The notes under the pieces are model-generated. The model had not been told where the DNA came from and did no database searches. It worked only from the letters and a program-made list of their open reading frames with translations. DNA of 64,000 nucleotides from positions 13,020,001 to 13,084,000 of the forward strand of contig JAPYXD010000704.1 in NCBI GenBank assembly GCA_030998225.1. The letters run 5' to 3'. Below are positions 12,130 to 23,440 of the stretch, in pieces; position 1 is the stretch's first letter, and every line of letters begins with the position of its first letter. The position numbers and the translations under genes are program-made. This stretch comes from Diplolepis rosae (lineage: Eukaryota > Arthropoda > Insecta > Hymenoptera > Diplolepididae).

Positions 12130-12640
12130 TGTGGAATTAAGGGAAATAAGTGAAGATTAGCGTAGTTCTAGGCTACGCACAAATGATCTCTTCAAGTTTC
12201 AGAATTCTGTAAGGATTCACGTGCAATACATTTTAACGACGTTTTATTCAAGTCTCTACGGAATTGGGGAAAGGTTAGAACTGTGATACGTGTAACCCAG
12301 AGAAATTTACCTCCTACCAATGTTTTAGGTATACGATAACTGTACACTTTTCATCCGGTGGAAGTACGTTATTTGGCACTCAAACAGTGTTACGACATTG
12401 TTCTGTGATAGACGTGTCGGATGACATAACGACACAGAAGCGTCGTAAATTTCCTGTCTAGCAAAGATTATTTTACTGAGAAATCTAGCCATTTTTTACA
12501 TTTCTTTTTATGAACTCTTTAATTTTACTTTGCACTATTTTTTGTGATATAAAATTCATGCATTGATATCTTCAATCAGATTATTTATTTATAGACATTT
12601 TGATAAAAATAATTTTTTAGCAAGAATGCTGTTCAGGAAC
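12130..12640. other. Moderate-GC unique sequence, no gene recognised
   Basis: This stretch is not related to the repeat families in the window. A plus-strand frame of about 60 codons ending in TAG at about 12468 lacks an ATG and shows no recognisable domain, so I do not call it. Confidence 0.3.
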
Positions 12641-12645
12641 CTGAA

Positions 12646-13616
12646 AATAGTATATTTCGTATCAAGTCCGGAAAGGCGTATTTTAACGCAAGAGCGAGTT
12701 ATTTTTTGTTCACCGTACACCGAAAGTTAGCCTTGTCAATTTCGTTTTGCGTGCAAAAAGTTGATTTTTCCGCACTAGCACGGTAAAAATTTAAGTGTGC
12801 AGAAAATTAAAACAAACTTAAAATTTGACAAGCCTCGGTTCCTTTGTGTCGCCTCGGCAGTCGTCGCGACTTGCTCTTGCGTTAAAATGCGTTCCGCACG
12901 TGATACGAACGATATTTTTTGTTCGCTGTATACCGAAAGTTAGCCGAGACGGTGTCGTTTTGCGTGCGGAAAGTTGATTTTTCCGCACTGTTATCGTAAA
13001 ATTTTAAGTAAGCGGAAAATTAAAACAAACTTTAAATTTTACGAGCCTCCGTTCCTTCGTATCGCCTCGGCCCTCGTCGCGACTCATTATTCTTGCGTTA
13101 AAATACATTCCACACGTGATACGAACGATATGTTTTGCACGGAGAAACTTTTTATATCAATATTTACTATAGTATTTTTCAATTTAGGGAAAAACGTATC
13201 ACTTTGAGAATTTTTGTTAGTAAAAATACTAAACTTTATAATAATGATATGAAACTTCAGCATAGTTCACAGCAAATTTTACTATAGTTCATACTAAAGT
13301 TTCATATCATTATTATAAAGTTTAGTATTTTTACTAACAAAAATCCTCAAAGTGATACGATTTTCCCTAAATTGAAAAATATTATAGTAAAAATTGATAT
13401 AAAAAGTTTCTCCGTGTGTTCACCGTATACCAAAAGTTAGCCGAATCGGTGTCGTTTTGCGTGTGGAAAGTTGATTTTCCCGCATTAGTGTGGTAAAACT
13501 TTAAGTGTGCGGAAAATTACAACAAACTTAAAATTTTACGACACTAGTGCGGGAGAACCAACTTCCGCACGTAAAGCGACACCGACTCGGCAAACTTTCG
13601 GTATACGGCAAATAAA
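12646..13616. repeat. Palindromic CCGCACTAGTGCGG-type repeat (family B), copy 1
   Basis: The left end AATAGTATATTTCGTATCAA is shared with copies at 34776 and 36649. The body contains repeated blocks: TTTTTGTTCGCTGTATACCG, AAAGTTAGCC, GTGTCGTTTTGCGTGCGGAA and palindromes around TTCCGCACTAGTGCGG, occurring on both strands so that the copy folds back. The 279 bp MITE copy B is inserted at 13138-13416, splitting the block GATATGTTTTG / TTCACCGTATACC. No coding frame. Class unknown. Confidence 0.7.
13138..13416. mobile_element. 279 bp palindromic MITE, copy B
   Basis: Same ends and length as copy A. It sits inside a family B repeat. Comparison with uninterrupted family B copies (…TTTTTTGTTCGCTGTATACC at 12926 and 36948) shows that only the element plus a duplicated TG (13136-13137, 13417-13418) was added, which confirms both boundaries and the 2 bp target duplication. 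Confidence 0.93.
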
Positions 13617-14459
13617 AAAAAGTTTTCAAAGCATTTCTGCAAATGGAAACGAAAATATGGTACGTTCTTGGCTGGAAAAATTATAAATTTATTTAAGCGA
13701 TAAGCAACTCTGTCTTAAACAACTTCAATACAAAACCTTTTTGTTGATATGCAAGAACTTTATGTATAATTTATGTTAATTATAACATAATTTAAATTAA
13801 TTGTAAAATTAAATATTTAGTGAATTATTATTGGGAGGTGGGATTCCCTAAAACTTAGGAATTTTAATAGCCACAATTTTTATAAAACTGTCCTCACACT
13901 TAGTGATTTTGGAAACTTTTCCCAAAAAATTTTGGTGGAAATTCACAATATTTCAAAAAACACTTTACAAGAGTGTTTGATAAATTTTCTCTACCAAATA
14001 TAAGAAGACAGCCCTGGCAATACATAGTTTATAAAGCTTGCTTTCTTTTTCCATAATTCTTGTCCCTATTCTTATCGAATAGATTCCACCAATTTCGGAA
14101 TATTCTAAACGACCTATATATCGGCATTTATCTTGATAAAAGTGATAGGAAGAGCAAAAACTTGTACGGGGGTGGAAAAGAATGTTGTTGAGCGTTGACC
14201 AATTCACTGTAATAAATATAGGATAGTCGTAAAACGCAACAGAATAACTTTGTTTTACGGAATTCTCTGTCAGCCCGTTTACGCCAGTCTGCTTACGCAA
14301 TCCAGCGACTAAATTCCTTTTTTCCCTTCCTATATCTCTTGACACAAGGACATTTCATTTACCATTCCCCAATTCAATCACATTTCCCCTTTTGATAATT
14401 ATGTTTCTTCTCATCGGACATATAATACTAGCAATAAGTATAGCTACTTTGGTAATGTT
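13617..14459. other. Unique sequence, unassigned minus-strand frame
   Basis: A 126-codon minus-strand frame (14345-13965) is the longest frame outside the two transposon genes. I recognise no domain, signal peptide or membrane segment and see no splice context. It may be chance. No repeat family of the window is visible here. Confidence 0.25.
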
Positions 14460-14469
14460 TAAACCATAA

Positions 14470-14845
14470 TAAAAAATCTGCCCGCTTTGCGGGCACATTC
14501 TCATCGCGCGCTTCGCGCTCCGTTCTTATTGGACCTTGCGCTTAGCGCTCGATCTTATGCTCTTCGCATACATTTAATTTTTTTTCTTATTATTTGATAC
14601 TGAAGCTCAAATCAATTTTATAATATTACAGATGATGTGAATTACACATTTTCTCAAAGTCACTAAATTTGTTTTTGCGTTTAAGTGAAACAGGAAATTC
14701 AATTCACTTAAGGCTCTATCGGCCTCAAGGAACACATTCTCATCATGACACTCGCGATTCGCGATACCATTTTGCATTTGAAAATTTATCTTGAAAATTT
14801 GTTCCTGCGGGTTTTGATGGTCTGTGAAAAAGAATTTACAGTCAG
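14470..14845 (-). mobile_element. Helentron-like 3' end fragment
   Basis: On the minus strand the sequence ends GATGAGAATG, then the hairpin GCCCGCAAAGCGGGC, then AGATTTTTT, exactly as in the complete copy at 32423-33840. The GC-rich CGCGAAGCGCG block, the GAAGAGCATAAGATCGAGCG stretch and the block TTAAGGCTCTATCGGCCTCA (14708-14727, plus-strand reading) are also present. The central repeats and 5' block are missing, and a foldback MITE (14766-15020) adjoins the break. Confidence 0.75.
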
Positions 14846-15020
14846 TCGAAAATTGACATTAGAGAGAGAAATCGTTTAATTTCGTAAATTTCGATCCGCC
14901 ATTTAGAATCCGCCATCTTAGAAATGGAAATGTCAATTTTCTAACTGTAAATTCTTATTCACAGACCATCAAAACCCGCAGGCACAAATTTTCAAGATAA
15001 ATTTTCAAATGCAAAATGGT
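14766..15020. mobile_element. 255 bp foldback MITE
   Basis: ACCATTTTGCATTTGAAAAT begins an arm of about 80 bp that is repeated in inverse orientation with few differences, ending …CAAATGCAAAATGGT at 15020. AT occurs on both sides (14764-14765, 15021-15022), consistent with a 2 bp duplication. It is non-coding. Confidence 0.8.
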
Positions 15021-15039
15021 ATGCACCAAAGAGTCAATG

Positions 15040-16005
15040 TGAATGCTCATAAGGTTGTTCGGATAAATGTCAAAACTTGATATGGTCGTATCTTTGTGAA
15101 AAAAATCGCTCGTGACTGTTCAATAGCTCATTTTGAAGGGAAAGAGTAGTGCTAAATGATGACATTTGAGAAAAAAACCAAAAAAATTTCTTGCGCCCTG
15201 TACATAACCTCAAAAGTAGCGAAAAACCCCCAGTTTTCGAGCACATAACCTCAAATATCTCAAAATCCTGACGTGATAGGCTGATTCTGATTTCGGATTC
15301 GGATTCTACGTCAAAAATTACCCCGGAAACGACCCATAGCTTTTCAACAACAAAACTTTGCAGGCCTGTGTTATGAATAAAATAAAAATGTTTTAATTTC
15401 ATAATAAGCTTATGAGTTTATCATATTTAACTAAAAAGTACATTTGATTTTATATTTTATATTTTCTCTGCTTTGTATAATTTTAATCATAAAATTCACT
15501 AAAAATGTTAATGCAAAAGGAATAACAAATAACAAAGATTTCAGGGTCTTATTGATGACTTGTTTTTTCTGTAAACAATTGACTTTAAAATTTTTTCAAC
15601 ATCGAAAGTAAAATATTTTTTTTGTGTGTATTTTAGTTCTCCCTTATAGTGAGAACGGTTTGTGGTTCATAAAAATTGTTTACCTCTTCATGAAAAGCAA
15701 ATGCTTTTAGTAAAGTTCCGTGTATACAAATACTCATTGTAATTATATATATATATCGTATTATAGCGATATTGATTCTTTCAATAACACTGAAGTATCT
15801 TAGCTCATGTTCGCCTTGAAACCTTTTATCATCGACTTTTTATATTTCAGAAAAAAAGGTTAAAATAAACAACTGGAAAAAAATTGGGAATGGCGTTTTT
15901 AATGTAAAATATTCCTAACGATGTTGTAATTAAATTTTCAATCTACTGGCTCTAAACTAATTTTGAAACTAATGCAACTTTCAACATTTTTATACTCATT
16001 CATCA
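15040..16005. other. Unassigned sequence
   Basis: The 110-codon minus-strand frame at 15402-15070 has no recognisable domain and lies in repeat-like sequence. A short (AT)n run lies near 15747-15757. Nothing else is recognised. Confidence 0.35.
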
Positions 16006-16009
16006 AGGA

Positions 16010-17930
16010 TGATTTAAAATTGTATATTCAGAGGAATATTCACATAATTATAACTGAATGTTTGATAACTCGTTAAAAAAAGTATACATCTAGCTCTGCA
16101 TTGAAGATATTTTATAGTACTCCAGTGACTTTGGTATATTTCAAGTTTCTATGGAATATTTCAACGTACTTTAGGCTACTTCACGTACTTCAATATATTT
16201 CCCGATATTTTAAAGTATTTCAAAATAGTTTAAGGAATATCAGGATATTAAAATGTACTTCAGAATACTTTATACTAACATTTGTATATTTATTCATCAA
16301 TGATAATTTAAAATTGTATATTTAAAGGAATATTCACATAATTATAATTGAAGGTTTGATAACTCGTCAAAAAAAGTGTACACCTAGCTCTGCATTAATG
16401 ATATTTTATAGTACTTCAGTTACTTTGGGATATTCCAAGTTTCTATGAAATATTTCAACGTACTTTAGGCTACTTCACGTACTTCAATATATTTCATGAT
16501 ATTTTAAAGTACTTCAAAATAGTTTAAGGAACATCAGGATATTCAAATGTTCTTCAAGATACTTTACACTAACATTTGTATAGTTATTCATCAAGGATAA
16601 TATAAAATTGTATATTTAAAGGATTATACACATAATTATAATTGAAGGTTTGATAACTCGTCAAAAAAAGTGTACACCTAGCTCTGCATTAAAGATATTT
16701 TATAGTACTCCAGTGACTTTGGTATATTTCAAGTTTCTATGAAATATTTCAACGTACTTTAGGCTACTTCACGTACTTCAATATATTTTATGATATTTTA
16801 AAGTACTTCAAAATATTTCAAGAAACTTCAGGATATTTAAATGTACTTCAGGATACTTTACGTCATTTGGATTCATTTTAGTGGTTTCAGATCAGTTTAA
16901 AGCATTCCAAAATATTCCATGTAATCAAAGATCCTTTGAATATTTAAGGATTTTAGAGTGCAGGATATTTCGGTAACTTTTGAATATTTACTTTAATATA
17001 TACTTTGGGGTACTTTAAAATATTTAAAGGTAGGATAAAATATTCGAATGACTTTAGAATATTATTAAATACTTTCAGACATTTCCAGGTACGCTGAGAT
17101 ATTTCAGTAAGTACAGGATATTTGAAGGTTATTCAAGATTTGTCAAAAAGTTCAGAATTTTCAAGGTATTTCAGGATAATTTACATATTTTATGATACTT
17201 TGAATACTTAAGATAGTACATTCTCAAAAATTAGGCCTCTGGCAAAAATAGATAAATTTGCTATTAAGAATAGCAATATTATTATTAAAGGGATCATTTG
17301 AAAGAGAATAAAGATTATTTTCCATGAAAAAATTTGAAACACAGAAAAATAATTTTATTAATAAATTTTATTTGTGCCCAAACTTTTTCTCTTATTGCTT
17401 CGAGCCAAATTTTGGAAAGTTATGCGATTCTATTAAGTCACGTATAATTTCTTCAGGGAGAAGATTCTTCACAACTTGACCGTTTCCAATTTAAGGAAAT
17501 GAATCAATTATTATCAAATTAAGCAAATTGTTTATAAAAATTTTGTTTTCGAAAATTGTGTTTTAATGGTTTCAGCCATTAAAGAATTTATTTTCAAAAA
17601 TTTAAAACGGTCAAATCGTAGAGAATCTTTCCTTGAAAAAATGATCTGTGATTTGTTAGAATCACATCTTTTTTTTGAATTTGGCTCGAAGCGATAAGAA
17701 GAAAAGTTCAGGCAAAAATAAAATTTATTAATTAAATTATTTTTCTGTGTTTTAATGACTTCTTGATACTTCAAGACATTCCAAAATATTTTCGGGTACT
17801 TTGAGGAATTTACAAGTATTTTTGGATATTTTGGTGACATTCGAATATTTTAAAATACTGCAAGATATTTTGAAGTGCTTTAAGATGTCTCGAGATATTT
17901 GAGAATATTTGATTATACCTTATGGTATTT
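16010..17930. repeat. Satellite: 294 bp higher-order unit with ~10 bp sub-repeat
   Basis: CTAGCTCTGCATT recurs at 16090, 16384 and 16678, exactly 294 bp apart, and about 16010-16870 is three near-identical units. Within each unit and beyond it to about 17230 and again 17755-17930, a degenerate motif of TACTTYARGATATTTCAAG type repeats with a ~10 bp beat. A family C foldback (about 17235-17755) interrupts the array. Short frames here are shadows of the repeat. Confidence 0.85.
17235..17755. repeat. Family C foldback, copy 1
   Basis: It begins CTCAAAAATTAGGCCTCTGG and contains TTCGAGCCAAATTTTGG (17400), GATTCTTCACAACTTGACCG, then the inverted counterparts AACGGTCAAATCGTAGAGAA and TTTGGCTCGAAGCGATAAG. 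The two halves can fold on each other around 17550. Related copies are at 19080, 22200 and 32040. Non-coding; class unknown. Confidence 0.65.
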
Positions 17931-17934
17931 CACG

Positions 17935-18811
17935 TTAATTTGGAGCCTTTAAGTACAATTATGTTACTCTTTAATTTTAATATAATAACAAAACATATGA
18001 GGCATTTTCTGGAGAACGAATTAATAAAGTATTCTGATCTTAATACTTACGAAATATATTGTAGTTCATGTCAACATTTTATATTCATGGAAAAATTGAC
18101 ACAGTTTATAAACTTAAAGTCAGATTGTTCAAAACTTCAGTATAAAATCATATATTTTGTTTATCTAAAAAAACAAAATGTACGAGAAAATAAATTTCAA
18201 TTTTTTTGGTCTTCAAAATTCCAAGAAATTCGAATTCTCAAATTACCAAAAAGACCAAATTTGAACCAAAACAATCATGCAAGCTTCTTCTAAATTAAAA
18301 ATTATAAAGAATGAATAATTATTTTTTTGAAAATGACTGCTTAAAATATATTTACTAAAATATAGATTAAGAGATTTCAGCAGCGCGCTTTCTTTTATTT
18401 AAATGAGTGCAACGTGAGCATTTTAAACAACAGTAGATATGTAAGTGAAAACCAGAAACTGCAGATGAAGTTATCTCTCTCTTTAGGAAAGTGCGAAAGA
18501 ATACGTTTGACCCACTTTCTTTCAGATGCTTTTCAAAAAGCAGATGTAATACGAGCTTGCAGATTTTACGACAGGTCTATGCTTTCATCCGTTATTATTC
18601 AAATAAAATAGAGATGTTCTGGTAAAACTTCTTCATGGTTTTTCCAGAAACAATATATTACCTTATTCTCTTAAGGTAGTTGTCGTGTGACAAAATCAGG
18701 TCTTTGCAAAAAAAATTTCCTAAGATTTGAAATTATATTATCGTTCGTGTCTTGTGAGAGTAGAAACATTATTTTTTAATAAAAAAATTAAAATTCACGG
18801 AAAATAATACT
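17935..18811. other. Unassigned sequence with a GACCAAATTTG fragment
   Basis: About 18200-18285 carries a diverged arm of the 11515-11920 foldback. A 65-codon plus frame (18414-18611) in slightly less AT-rich sequence has no recognisable domain. Confidence 0.35.
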
Positions 18812-19062
18812 TTTTTGTCCGCCATACACCGAAAGTTAGCCTTGTTGGTATCGTTTTACGTACGGAAAGTTGATTTTCCGACACTAGTGCGGTAAATTTC
18901 AAGTGTGCGGAAAATAAAAAAAAACTTGAAATTTTACCGCACTAGTGCGGAAAAATTAACGTTCCTTACGCAAAAAGACACCGACTCGGGTAACTATCGG
19001 TATAAAGATAACAAAAAAATCGTTAGTATCACGTTCCGCACTTGACACAAAATATACTATTA
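18812..19062. repeat. Palindromic family B, copy 2
   Basis: It contains CACCGAAAGTTAGCC, GCACTAGTGCGG twice in inverse context, GACACCGACTCGGG, and a right end that is the inverse of the family's left end (CAAAATATACTATT at about 19049-19062). The left terminal block is missing. Confidence 0.65.
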
Positions 19063-19074
19063 ATATTTTTGTAA

Positions 19075-19390
19075 TAGAATTTTTTTCTTACTACCGTTTC
19101 TGACAAATTTTTTGAAAATAATTGAATTTTCATAAATTATGGCATATTTTTCGGGAAAAATATTCTCTACAACTCTATTGTCTCCAACTTTAAACGTAAA
19201 GTTTTCAATGACTGAAATCGTTATATGAATTTTTATTAAAGAATATATATTTTAATCTTTTTTCCTATTTTCAAAATTGGAAATAGAAGAGTTGTAGAGA
19301 AAATTTTCCCCGAAGAAATGAGTCATGATTTCCATAAAAATGATGTTTTTTCTTGAATAAGACACGACTAATGATATCATTTCAAGTCTT
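19075..19390. repeat. Family C foldback, diverged copy 2
   Basis: TTCTCTACAACTCTATTGTC (19159-19178) is matched in inverse orientation by AAATAGAAGAGTTGTAGAGA (about 19285-19303), and TCATAAATTATGGCATATTT by the inverse of GAGTCATGATTTCCAT. These are the family C core motifs. Confidence 0.55.
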
Positions 19391-20400
19391 AAAATCAAAG
19401 GAAAACTTTCTTTCCCCAGACCCCTTTTTTGACACGAAAACTACCTTAACCACTACTTTTCTTAATCAATAATCTAGAAAAAAATCACTACATAAAAAAT
19501 CGCTATAAAAGCATCAGAAAGCTCAAATATTTTTAAAGAAAAGTTTCTGTCATCATCTAGTTGGGAAGACGTTTTAACTTCCAGGTTTCCATAAACTACA
19601 ACTACCCAGATAAAATAATGAAATACAAACATTTAAAAAAAATATAAGGACAAGTTTGGCTGAAAGCGATAGTATATCCCCCGGCAGGATGTGCATTATC
19701 TTATTTGAAAGTTTCGCATGCATATAGTGCTTTCTGACGTTTTCGAATGTAAGAGCTTTCTTAAAATCTTCTTCATGCCAGCATGGGATTTTCCTTAACA
19801 GAAAAATAGATTAACCTGGAAATAAAACTGCTAAGTACAGTATTATGTATTAATTATTATTGATGCGTTATAACTTCTGCAAATTATATCATTATTATAA
19901 ATAATATAATATAAGTAACAAAGGAATATTCATTTTGTCTCAACATGAAGAAAAAGTTGGTACTTACAATGTAACTGTATTCTAAAGATTAAAAATAAAC
20001 GGAAAAATGAAAAAATTGATGAAGGATGAATTTTTTGTTTAAGAACGTTTCTAATAATTTTCATCAATTTATATTAATTGAGTAGCACCCTATTTTAAAA
20101 CAAATTAGTTTTTAAATTCGTTTATTGCTTTAAAAACTGTAATGAAAATTATGGAAAATTTCGATCTACCTATCTCAACCTGTTTTGTTATCAAGTAATT
20201 AATTTGATTGAAATGTTCAAATCTCGAGCCAATTTTAATAATAATATTAATTATTGTAAAATATTCGTGTCAAATTCGATTTTTTACAAATTTGAAAAAT
20301 CTAAAATCTGAAACTACACCTCTTCCAAATTTGATCAGACTATTTCAAAGAGTTTGCAAGTAATCATGAAATAAGTGATAAAGAAAAACAAATTTTTGTT
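19391..20400. other. No gene recognised
   Basis: AT-rich, no long open frame, no element end recognised. About 19420-19830 is not obviously related to the repeats here. Confidence 0.4.
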
Positions 20401-20404
20401 AAGG

Positions 20405-21046
20405 GCATGTGATACTTGAGAAAAGTAGCAAGTTTATGTGAACAATTTGGTCCAAGTTCTACATGTCTGTGTCCAAAATACATAAAATTTTGTTTTCAAA
20501 ATTTGGAAAATGGTAGAGAAGATAAAAACGGACGTAAATAAATTACTTTTGATTTTGACAATGAAAAAACACTTTTCGATATATTTTGCTAAAATTGAAC
20601 TTTTTTTCAACTTCAAAACCACAAGTAGTTTATCTACGTCCTTTTTTATCTTCTCTACCATCTCCAAAATTTCAAAGAGAAATTATATTCATTTTTTATT
20701 GTTTGGGAATAATATTCTTATTTTCTTCATTTAAAAATGATCAATGATAGATTTTGAATTAATTTTATAATTTATGGCACTGAAGAGGGACCCCATATGT
20801 GGCCGAAACGTTTGCTATTTTTTTTTACTTCTTATTATATCCATCATAGATCATTTTTAAATAAAGAAAATAAGAAGAAACTGACCCTATGCCAAAACAA
20901 CAAAAAATGAATACAAATTCTATAATTTTTGGGTCAATATAATAGCAGACATGTTTTCAAATATGTCACGTTATAATTTTAAAATAAAATGTTATGTCAA
21001 TAACTTTATGTTAATAAAATTTGCTAATTTCCTAAGTATCACATGC
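20405..21046. repeat. Foldback family D with Penelope-type core, copy 1
   Basis: Termini GCATGTGATACTT and AAGTATCACATGC are perfect 13 bp inverted repeats. Inside are further inverted arms: AATGGTAGAGAAGATAAAAA (20510) against TTTTTTATCTTCTCTACCAT (20642), and CTTCATTTAAAAATGATC against GATCATTTTTAAATAAAG flanking the hammerhead-like motif at 20774-20818. The centre has the look of a Penelope long-terminal-repeat piece. An inverted arm copy lies at 47800-48144. Short plus and minus frames here are shadows of the palindrome. Confidence 0.65.
20774..20818 (+). ncRNA. Hammerhead-ribozyme-like motif (Penelope type)
   Basis: The core CTGAAGA (20780-20786) fits the hammerhead consensus CUGANGA, and GAAAC (20805-20809) fits the second conserved box. 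ATGGCA just before the core pairs with TGCTAT just after the presumed cleavage site (20813-20818), forming stem I. The segment GAAACGTT gives the tiny stem III (AC/GU) reported for ribozymes of Penelope-like elements, with U as the cleavage-site base. Stem II (20787-20804) pairs only partly. Whether it cleaves is unknown. Confidence 0.55.
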
Positions 21047-21059
21047 GCTTAAAAAATTA

Positions 21060-22195
21060 TTTTCGTACTTATGGGGTTGATTTGTGTCAAGAAATGTGAA
21101 AATACCAAAATCAACAATTTTCATCATTACAAAACATTATTTATGAGGAAGCAATAAATATTGAAGATGAAATATTTTCACTACACAATACAACTAACAA
21201 AACAATATAGAAATTAAAGAAAAAGTCTAAAAATAAGGTACAGAAGATTTCATCAAGAAGTATCCAACTCATGTTTGATTCCCTCAGGGTGAGTTTTCAT
21301 TTTGTCAGAAAGGTGATGCAGAACATCTGAGGGTAAGATAAGAAGGACTCGACTACTATCTTTTCAAGGGATTACAAAACGTTGCAATGTGCATCGACGC
21401 ATACACTTGTATGTTTTCATGAACTGTACAGTGGTGTGCGTTTGCATTGTTAGTTTTGTTTCCTTTAGCAAAGTATATAAGCAAGTGATGACGCCAGCGA
21501 CAGCAACACCAGAACATTTTCTACATCAACGACTACATCGAGAAATTTTAACTGCAACGACAGTGCGATGTCGTACCCAGAAGCATTTCCTATTTTCAGT
21601 CACATTCCTATTCCCATGGAGCCATTCGCTAGTATCTAAATCTAAGCTAGTTCTTGTAAGCTGATAATTAATCTTGTTGGTGCGACAGTGCTACACACAC
21701 CAACAGACGAATACCTTCACGAATATTCATCCAATACTGTCTGTTTGCTCTCTGTGAATGCTTCTAGCGTTAAGTTACCAGATGGTACATAATCGTTCGC
21801 ATCTCCATAAACGGATTCTCATTATACTATTGTCGCTCAACGACGATCCAATCTATTTTGCTTTCTGCACATGAAGCTGCAAGATGACACATGCCAAGTT
21901 CTCTCTGGTAATATATTTCCAGAGCGTAAGATTTTGAACATGTGGGATGAAATAAGAAATTAGAGAATTGTTTCTATCTATAGTGGGTTGCCAAATTATT
22001 ATACTCACTTTGTTATTATTGAACGCATAAAATCTCTAATTATTGACAATACACATATTAAAACTGCTAATCAGAAATGTTAAAAAATTGAATGAGTTTT
22101 ATAAAGAAATAGCTGTAGTTAGAAAATGAAAGATTATTATGAAAAGTCGAGATGGTGGAGTCTTTTAAAATTCTTTAAAGAAAAAAATGAGCCAT
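21060..22195. other. Moderate-GC unique island, unassigned
   Basis: About 21240-21960 is clearly less AT-rich than its surroundings and unrelated to the repeats in the window. It has a TATA-like GTATATAAG at 21474-21482. A 91-codon plus frame (21389-21664) with a hydrophobic stretch near its start crosses that TATA-like site, which argues against it being the transcript's coding region. I do not call a gene. Confidence 0.3.
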
Positions 22196-22199
22196 CATT

Positions 22200-23230
22200 C
22201 CTTAAGGGGACTAGGAAGTCAAAAAATCGATTTTTTTATTGCATTTTTCAATAGCATTACTATTCAAAAGGTAAATGCCAAAGTTTTAAATCGTTTGAAT
22301 AAAAAATGAAAAAATGAGAGACAAAAAGGCTGAGCGCCTTTCGCAAAAATTGACAGGCCGCAGGAAATAGAAGCTTATTTTATTTTTGTTCCGTTTTGCA
22401 GTGATTGCAAAAAAACGGAGGTTCAGATCGGTTTGAAAATTTTTTTGCTTTCGCAGAACATGTTCCATTACGGGCTGAACCTCCGTATTTAACTGTAAAA
22501 ATTTCTGATTTTGAGAAAAAAATTCGTAATTTTTGCCCGAATTTTTCTTCTTGTTTCTTCGAGCCAAATTTTAAAAATTTATGCGATTCTAATAAATCAT
22601 GGATCATTCTTTCAGAGGAAAGACCCTCTGCAACTTGACCGTTTTTAATTCTTGAAAATGAATTTTTTAATGGCTGAAATCGTTAAAAAACAACATTCCA
22701 AAATGGAATTTTTATAAACAAATTGCTGAATTTGATAATAATTCATTCATTTTCGAAAATAAAAAATGATCAAGTTGTAAAGAATCTTTTCCCTAAAAAA
22801 ATGATTCATGATTTATAAGAATCAAATCATTTTCAAAAATTTGAGCTGGAGCTATAAGAATTACTTTTCTGTGTTTCAAATTTTTTTCTTTGGAAATAAT
22901 CTTTCCTCTTCTAAATGATCCTTCAATAATAATATTGCTATTATTAAAAGCAAAATTATTTATTTTAACCTGAGGCCTAATTTTCGCGAGTGTACTACCT
23001 TCAGATTTTTAAGAAAATTTCTTACTCTGTGAATCTAAAAGGAATTTCTGTAATAATTATCTATATATCTATTATGTTCACAAAAATTGCTGAATACCTA
23101 CAAAGTTGCCAAATTATTATACTCACTTTGTTTTTGTTAGCTGCATAAATAACATTAAAGACGTAAAAATTATCCTTAAAATGACCTCATGATGAAGAGT
23201 TTTTGTCAATTTTTGAGAAATATATTACGA
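22200..23230. repeat. Family C foldback, copy 3 (long)
   Basis: It contains CTTCGAGCCAAATTTT (22557), GATTCTAATAAATCATGGAT, CTGCAACTTGACCG, the inverse AAAGAATCTTTTCCC half, and the outer block CTGAGGCCTAATTTTCGCGA (22970) through TGATGAAGAGTTTTTGTC (about 23200). The same outer block, inverted, is seen at 32040-32300. A separate inverted repeat AACGGAGGTTCAG / CTGAACCTCCGT (22412-22488) lies inside. Confidence 0.65.
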
Positions 23231-23364
23231 AAAATGTTCAAATTTCAAACTTCTATTAAATTATGAATAACTTTTGAAATAATTGATGTTTTTCGATGTT
23301 CTTGGACTCATTTTGAAGGTAAATTTACGTGAAATGTAAAAAACGTGCTAAAAAATTATACTAA

Positions 23365-23440
23365 TTTTTCCCAGGGCGCACGATTCGATCGTCACGCTCG
23401 GTCTTATATTCTTCGCATACATACAGGGTGGGCACGAGTG
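23365..23440 (-). mobile_element. Helentron-like 3' block fragment
   Basis: The plus-strand text GGGCGCACGATTCGATCGTC, then ACGCTCGGTCTTATATTCTT and CGCATACAT matches the GC-rich 3' block of the complete copies, on the minus strand. The rest of the element is missing. Confidence 0.55.

Noticed and set aside
12974..13207. 77-codon plus frame
   Set aside because: It runs across the junction of a family B repeat and the inserted 279 bp MITE, so it is a chance fusion.
13965..14345. 126-codon minus-strand frame
   Set aside because: No recognisable domain, no start context or splice signals, and no support beyond length; possible by chance in a unique 800 bp stretch.
15070..15402. 110-codon minus-strand frame
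   Set aside because: No domain recognised and the DNA has a repeat-like look; not supported as a gene.
21389..21664. 91-codon plus frame with a hydrophobic start
   Set aside because: The frame spans the TATA-like site and has no recognisable mature region; not enough for a secreted peptide call.
22286..22638. Overlapping frames on both strands with similar lengths
   Set aside because: They sit on a foldback repeat (family C), so both strands stay open for the same reason; no domain.
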